A stretch of 64,000 bases of DNA, taken from contig JACCHR010000028.1 in the NCBI GenBank assembly GCA_013433145.1, positions 177,602 to 241,601 of the forward strand, read 5' to 3'. This document shows, piece by piece, positions 61,312 through 64,000 of this stretch (position 1 is the stretch's first letter; each line of letters begins with the position of its first letter). Origin of the DNA: Ascaris suum (taxonomy: Eukaryota > Nematoda > Chromadorea > Rhabditida > Ascarididae). The position numbers and the translations under genes are program-made. The notes beneath the pieces are model-generated. The model did no database searches. It was given only the letters and a program-made list of their open reading frames with translations, and was not told the DNA's origin.

Positions 61312-62659
61312 CTACATGAAATTACCCTAGAAAACAGAATGTGAGGTGACCGGGAGGAAGGGGAACGGAACAAGCTAATAATCAAAAGAATCCTCATCAA
61401 CGAATTTAAAGAGCTTGAACAACACTGGATTTTGATCAACGGTGAGCTGCACTTCTGAAACATACGTTCCAAGACAATAACGGATTTAGAGTAATAAAAA
61501 ATAGTGGCATAATAAACGACTTCAAGCAAATTCATAAGCACAACAACAAGACTGGGCAAAATTGTATAGATGCGACTCACAAGCAAATGCAAAAAAATCT
61601 CGCCCATCTGTCAACGTTTCAAATGAATAAACATAATAAACACAAGCCGGTAATGTCTTTCTTTCATATTTTTAAACCCTAAATTCTGTCATACTTCTCG
61701 AATATATTATCGAATTGAACATCACCTAATCATTGTTATTTGATTTCAGAATTAGAACTCCATGAAAGAAAAGAAAGAATTAGAAACCTGCAACAAGTGG
61801 GCTCAAGCCCAATCTCGGCGTTTTGAGAAGGGAAGAGGATGAAATTGAATAAACCCTATGTGGGGGTGTATTGGCTGTTTTTAACGTTGTCGCCGTCGTC
61901 AGCTCACATACTCGCTGCAGCAACTTTGGACTTCTGTAGAGTCCTGGAAGGCGCGCCAAAACCGACTCGTATTCCTTCACTTAAATTCAGATGATTAATT
62001 TTGCGTAATTGATGACAGCTGCTAGTGTTGAAGGATTGCAAAAGATAAGCAATGAAATTGCGTAACTTCTAGAAAACAGTAATGAGCCGTCAGCCCAACA
62101 AAGGTTTGCATATTCTTACGAAAAGATTCTGCAGTCCATTTGCGTCACACCTTGTTTAATCAATTTGCTTCTCTCTAATCAAACTTTTGTGAGACGCATA
62201 ATAGGTTTGTGTTGGGATCACTAAGGCTCAATGATTTCTGAGCCTCGACTGCGATTTTCGAACGTTCCAAAGGCATCTACAATGCTCTATCCCTCGCCCA
62301 CACTATTGTTCTAAGGCCTCTCCATCACCCAGCACAACTCATGCATTACAGATTTGCAACAATAAACTAGACCATGCCTTTCCACATTTGGCACAGCGCA
62401 TATCGAGCGGTGAGTCAACCTTCCCATTTGCTAAGAGACAACGCATGCCGAATCTTGATCAAAAATGATTCCATTCCGAATTCCTTCTAATTTGTTAAGA
62501 AATCATCTAAGCGCGAAAGCGTTACTATCAAAGACTAACCAACTCGCTTTCGCCCACATTTATGAGCTCACATTTCAAGAGTGAGGTAAGCTTAGATGCC
62601 CGCCTTTTTCCACGACATCATGCACATATAGACTGGAATCAACATCGAAAGCGATCCTA
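58326..62659. repeat. Array 2, full copy
   Basis: Complete unit with G at unit 875 and A at 409 and 3357. The private seven-A run at 60885-60891 and the loss of one C near 62383 both fall in introns. Confidence 0.95.
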
Positions 62660-63786
62660 TCCATAACTAACTAGCTTCAAGAGAAACAATGTACAACAAA
62701 TGTTTGTATAAATCACAAGACGTATAAATAAATAAGCACTGTTTCTAATAAAATACTAAACATACACATATTGTCGTCATTCCCTGGATGAATTGATCTG
62801 CGTGATCGTGTAAACGAAGACATACCAGGTGAGCATGAAGTGCCATCTTCAGATTGCGAGTGAACACGACGCATAGATTGCATTGTGGCAACGCTACTCC
62901 GTGCAAATGAGGCTCTCATAAATGTGCATGGCGTCATTTCATAGTTCACCTGAAAATGATCCGCTGTGAGCAGTGCTTAAGACGCCCAAATCAAAAATTA
63001 CAATTCTCTTTATGTAATGATTCGTCATCAATAAGCCTCGTGCACGTTTTTTCAAAGAATCGCCGTCAGTGAACACACAAAAAAACAAAACAAAACCAGG
63101 AGAGCGATACTCTGTTTCATACGTCCACAAAAAATCACCTCCATACCTGCGCAATCACCAAAATTCGTGGACAACGTTTAACATTACTGTTTCAATAAAA
63201 CTGCAAGATTTCATATCCATATACGGAATTTCGTAGTTCTCGACAGATTTCAAGAGGACAAAGGCCAAAGTTGCATCTAAAAACGGTATGTCGTCAGCAA
63301 AGAAATTCATCCACACACTTCAAGCAAATACCATTTCCATTTCCGCCGCCATTTTTATGGGTCATGCAAATTTTATGTACTACAGACATTTCTGATCATC
63401 ATCTACCGTCTCTATCGAAGTTACCGACCTGGTGACAGCTATTTCGTGCACTAAAAAGCTAAAAAAACCTGCCACGCAAATTTACCGCAACTACCTGAAG
63501 TTCATTCACAAAGTGATGAGGCATCAAGTGCTTGCACCACATACGACTTCCCAATCAACTTTTTTCACAGCGCTACGACTCAACAAGAAATTTGTGGCAT
63601 CTCGCAACAGTAATACTGATTATGCACAAACCTGGCCTTAGAAATTAACCAATAAATAACAATGGCTGAGTATCACAGACTGATTACCTGTTGCACACTT
63701 GAAAGGCTGCTCCTCGGGGACTGTATTCAAATTGGCAAACCGCATAAAGGTTGTTTGTCATCCGAGCTCTCGATTTCGTCGTTTCC
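61375..63786 (-). pseudogene. Second junction gene end: flank exon copy plus exons B, C, D
   Basis: Mirror of 42057-44470. A copy of the last unique exon lies at about 63688-63786, then B 62826-62949, C 61788-61979 and D 61375-61454. B, C and D are intact. The flank exon carries several one-base gains and losses compared with 44373-44470 (for example GAAGG against GAAAGG, and ATTAAAG against ATAAAG), so its frame is broken. Its donor is GTAATC instead of GTATGC. This could be real decay or poor consensus near a contig end. The gene would continue beyond 64000. Confidence 0.5.
62660..63667. repeat. Array 2, trailing partial copy (unit 1-1009)
   Basis: T at unit 875, as in copies 1 and 2. Differences not seen in any other copy: one A lost near 63078, A-to-G changes near 63263 and 63285, and A-to-C near 63649. 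The density of private changes rises towards the right end of the window. Confidence 0.93.
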
Positions 63787-64000
63787 TCCAATACTCGGCA
63801 ACACGATATAAGTAAAGCCAAAAATAAAGAGTTTATAGTTCTGCTGATTATATCAAACGAACAATAGTTTATCTCTTAGACGCATTATCAAGGGCAATTT
63901 GTCGAACGAGCTGACTTGCTCATTGAACATCGCAGTGATCCATAGATAAAAACTGTGTGACACTTTTAATGACTTCCTATAAAACGAAAAAATAGACGCC
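63668..64000. repeat. Second, rearranged copy of the array-1 right flank
   Basis: Aligns with 44352 onwards, with scattered one-base indels and substitutions. After GACTTCC it jumps to TATAAAACG, skipping 127 bp present at 44660-44786. The bases TCC occur at both ends of the missing segment. The window ends shortly after. Confidence 0.9.

Larger units (their letters stand above)
57237..63667. repeat. Tandem array 2 of the same unit (about 1.5 copies)
   Basis: Starts at unit base 3246 (57237), runs through 58325, has one full copy 58326-62659, and a partial copy 62660-63667 that stops at the same unit base 1009 as array 1. Same orientation as array 1. The full copy has a private seven-A run at 60885-60891 (six elsewhere) and a one-base C loss near 62383, so its net length is unchanged. 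It carries A at unit 3357 and 409, like copies 8-10 of array 1. Confidence 0.96.

Overview
The window looks like nuclear DNA of a nematode. It is AT-rich, has no bacterial-style gene packing and no long ORFs. The coding signal is a chain of short exons with TTTCAG-type 3' splice sites and GT(A/R)A-type donors. Exon phases fit together, and the protein encoded on the minus strand resembles the DEPDC1A/DEPDC1B/LET-99 family (DEP domain plus a degenerate RhoGAP-like region). Genus and species cannot be read from the sequence. Homology calls rest on recognising motifs, not on a search.

Layout: (1) 1-44351 is a head-to-tail tandem array of a 4334-bp unit, 10 full copies plus a 1009-bp partial copy, nearly identical to each other. 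(2) 44352-57236 is single-copy within the window. It holds the 5' and central exons of the DEP-domain gene (minus strand, start codon at 53924), its long introns, and the upstream region with a CG-rich palindrome, G-rich tracts and a pyrimidine-rich stretch. (3) 57237-63667 is a second, short array of the same unit (about 1.5 copies). (4) 63668-64000 is a shortened, indel-rich second copy of the sequence at 44352 onwards.

How the parts relate: the repeat unit is not anonymous satellite DNA. On the minus strand each unit carries six candidate exons (called E, F, G, B, C, D here, in transcription order). Their phases join exactly into one open frame of about 203 codons that ends in a stop codon. 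Exon F has the PPxRRRLxxL-type block typical of the C-terminal half of DEPDC1-like proteins. The array is therefore a serial amplification of the 3' part of a DEPDC1/LET-99-like gene, and each unit lacks the 5' part (DEP domain). The single-copy gene runs from 53924 down to about 44373 and is placed so that its last unique exon can splice, in phase, into exons B, C and D of the first array units, giving a stop codon at 42057. Both arrays end at the same unit base (1009) next to the same flank, so gene plus array may itself be duplicated, or the assembly may have looped.

The unit also contains a 405-bp inverted-repeat element (MITE-like) in the intron between F and G. No rRNA, tRNA, CRISPR or bacterial mobile elements were found. 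The rest of the unique region is mostly intron or intergenic DNA with short repeats.
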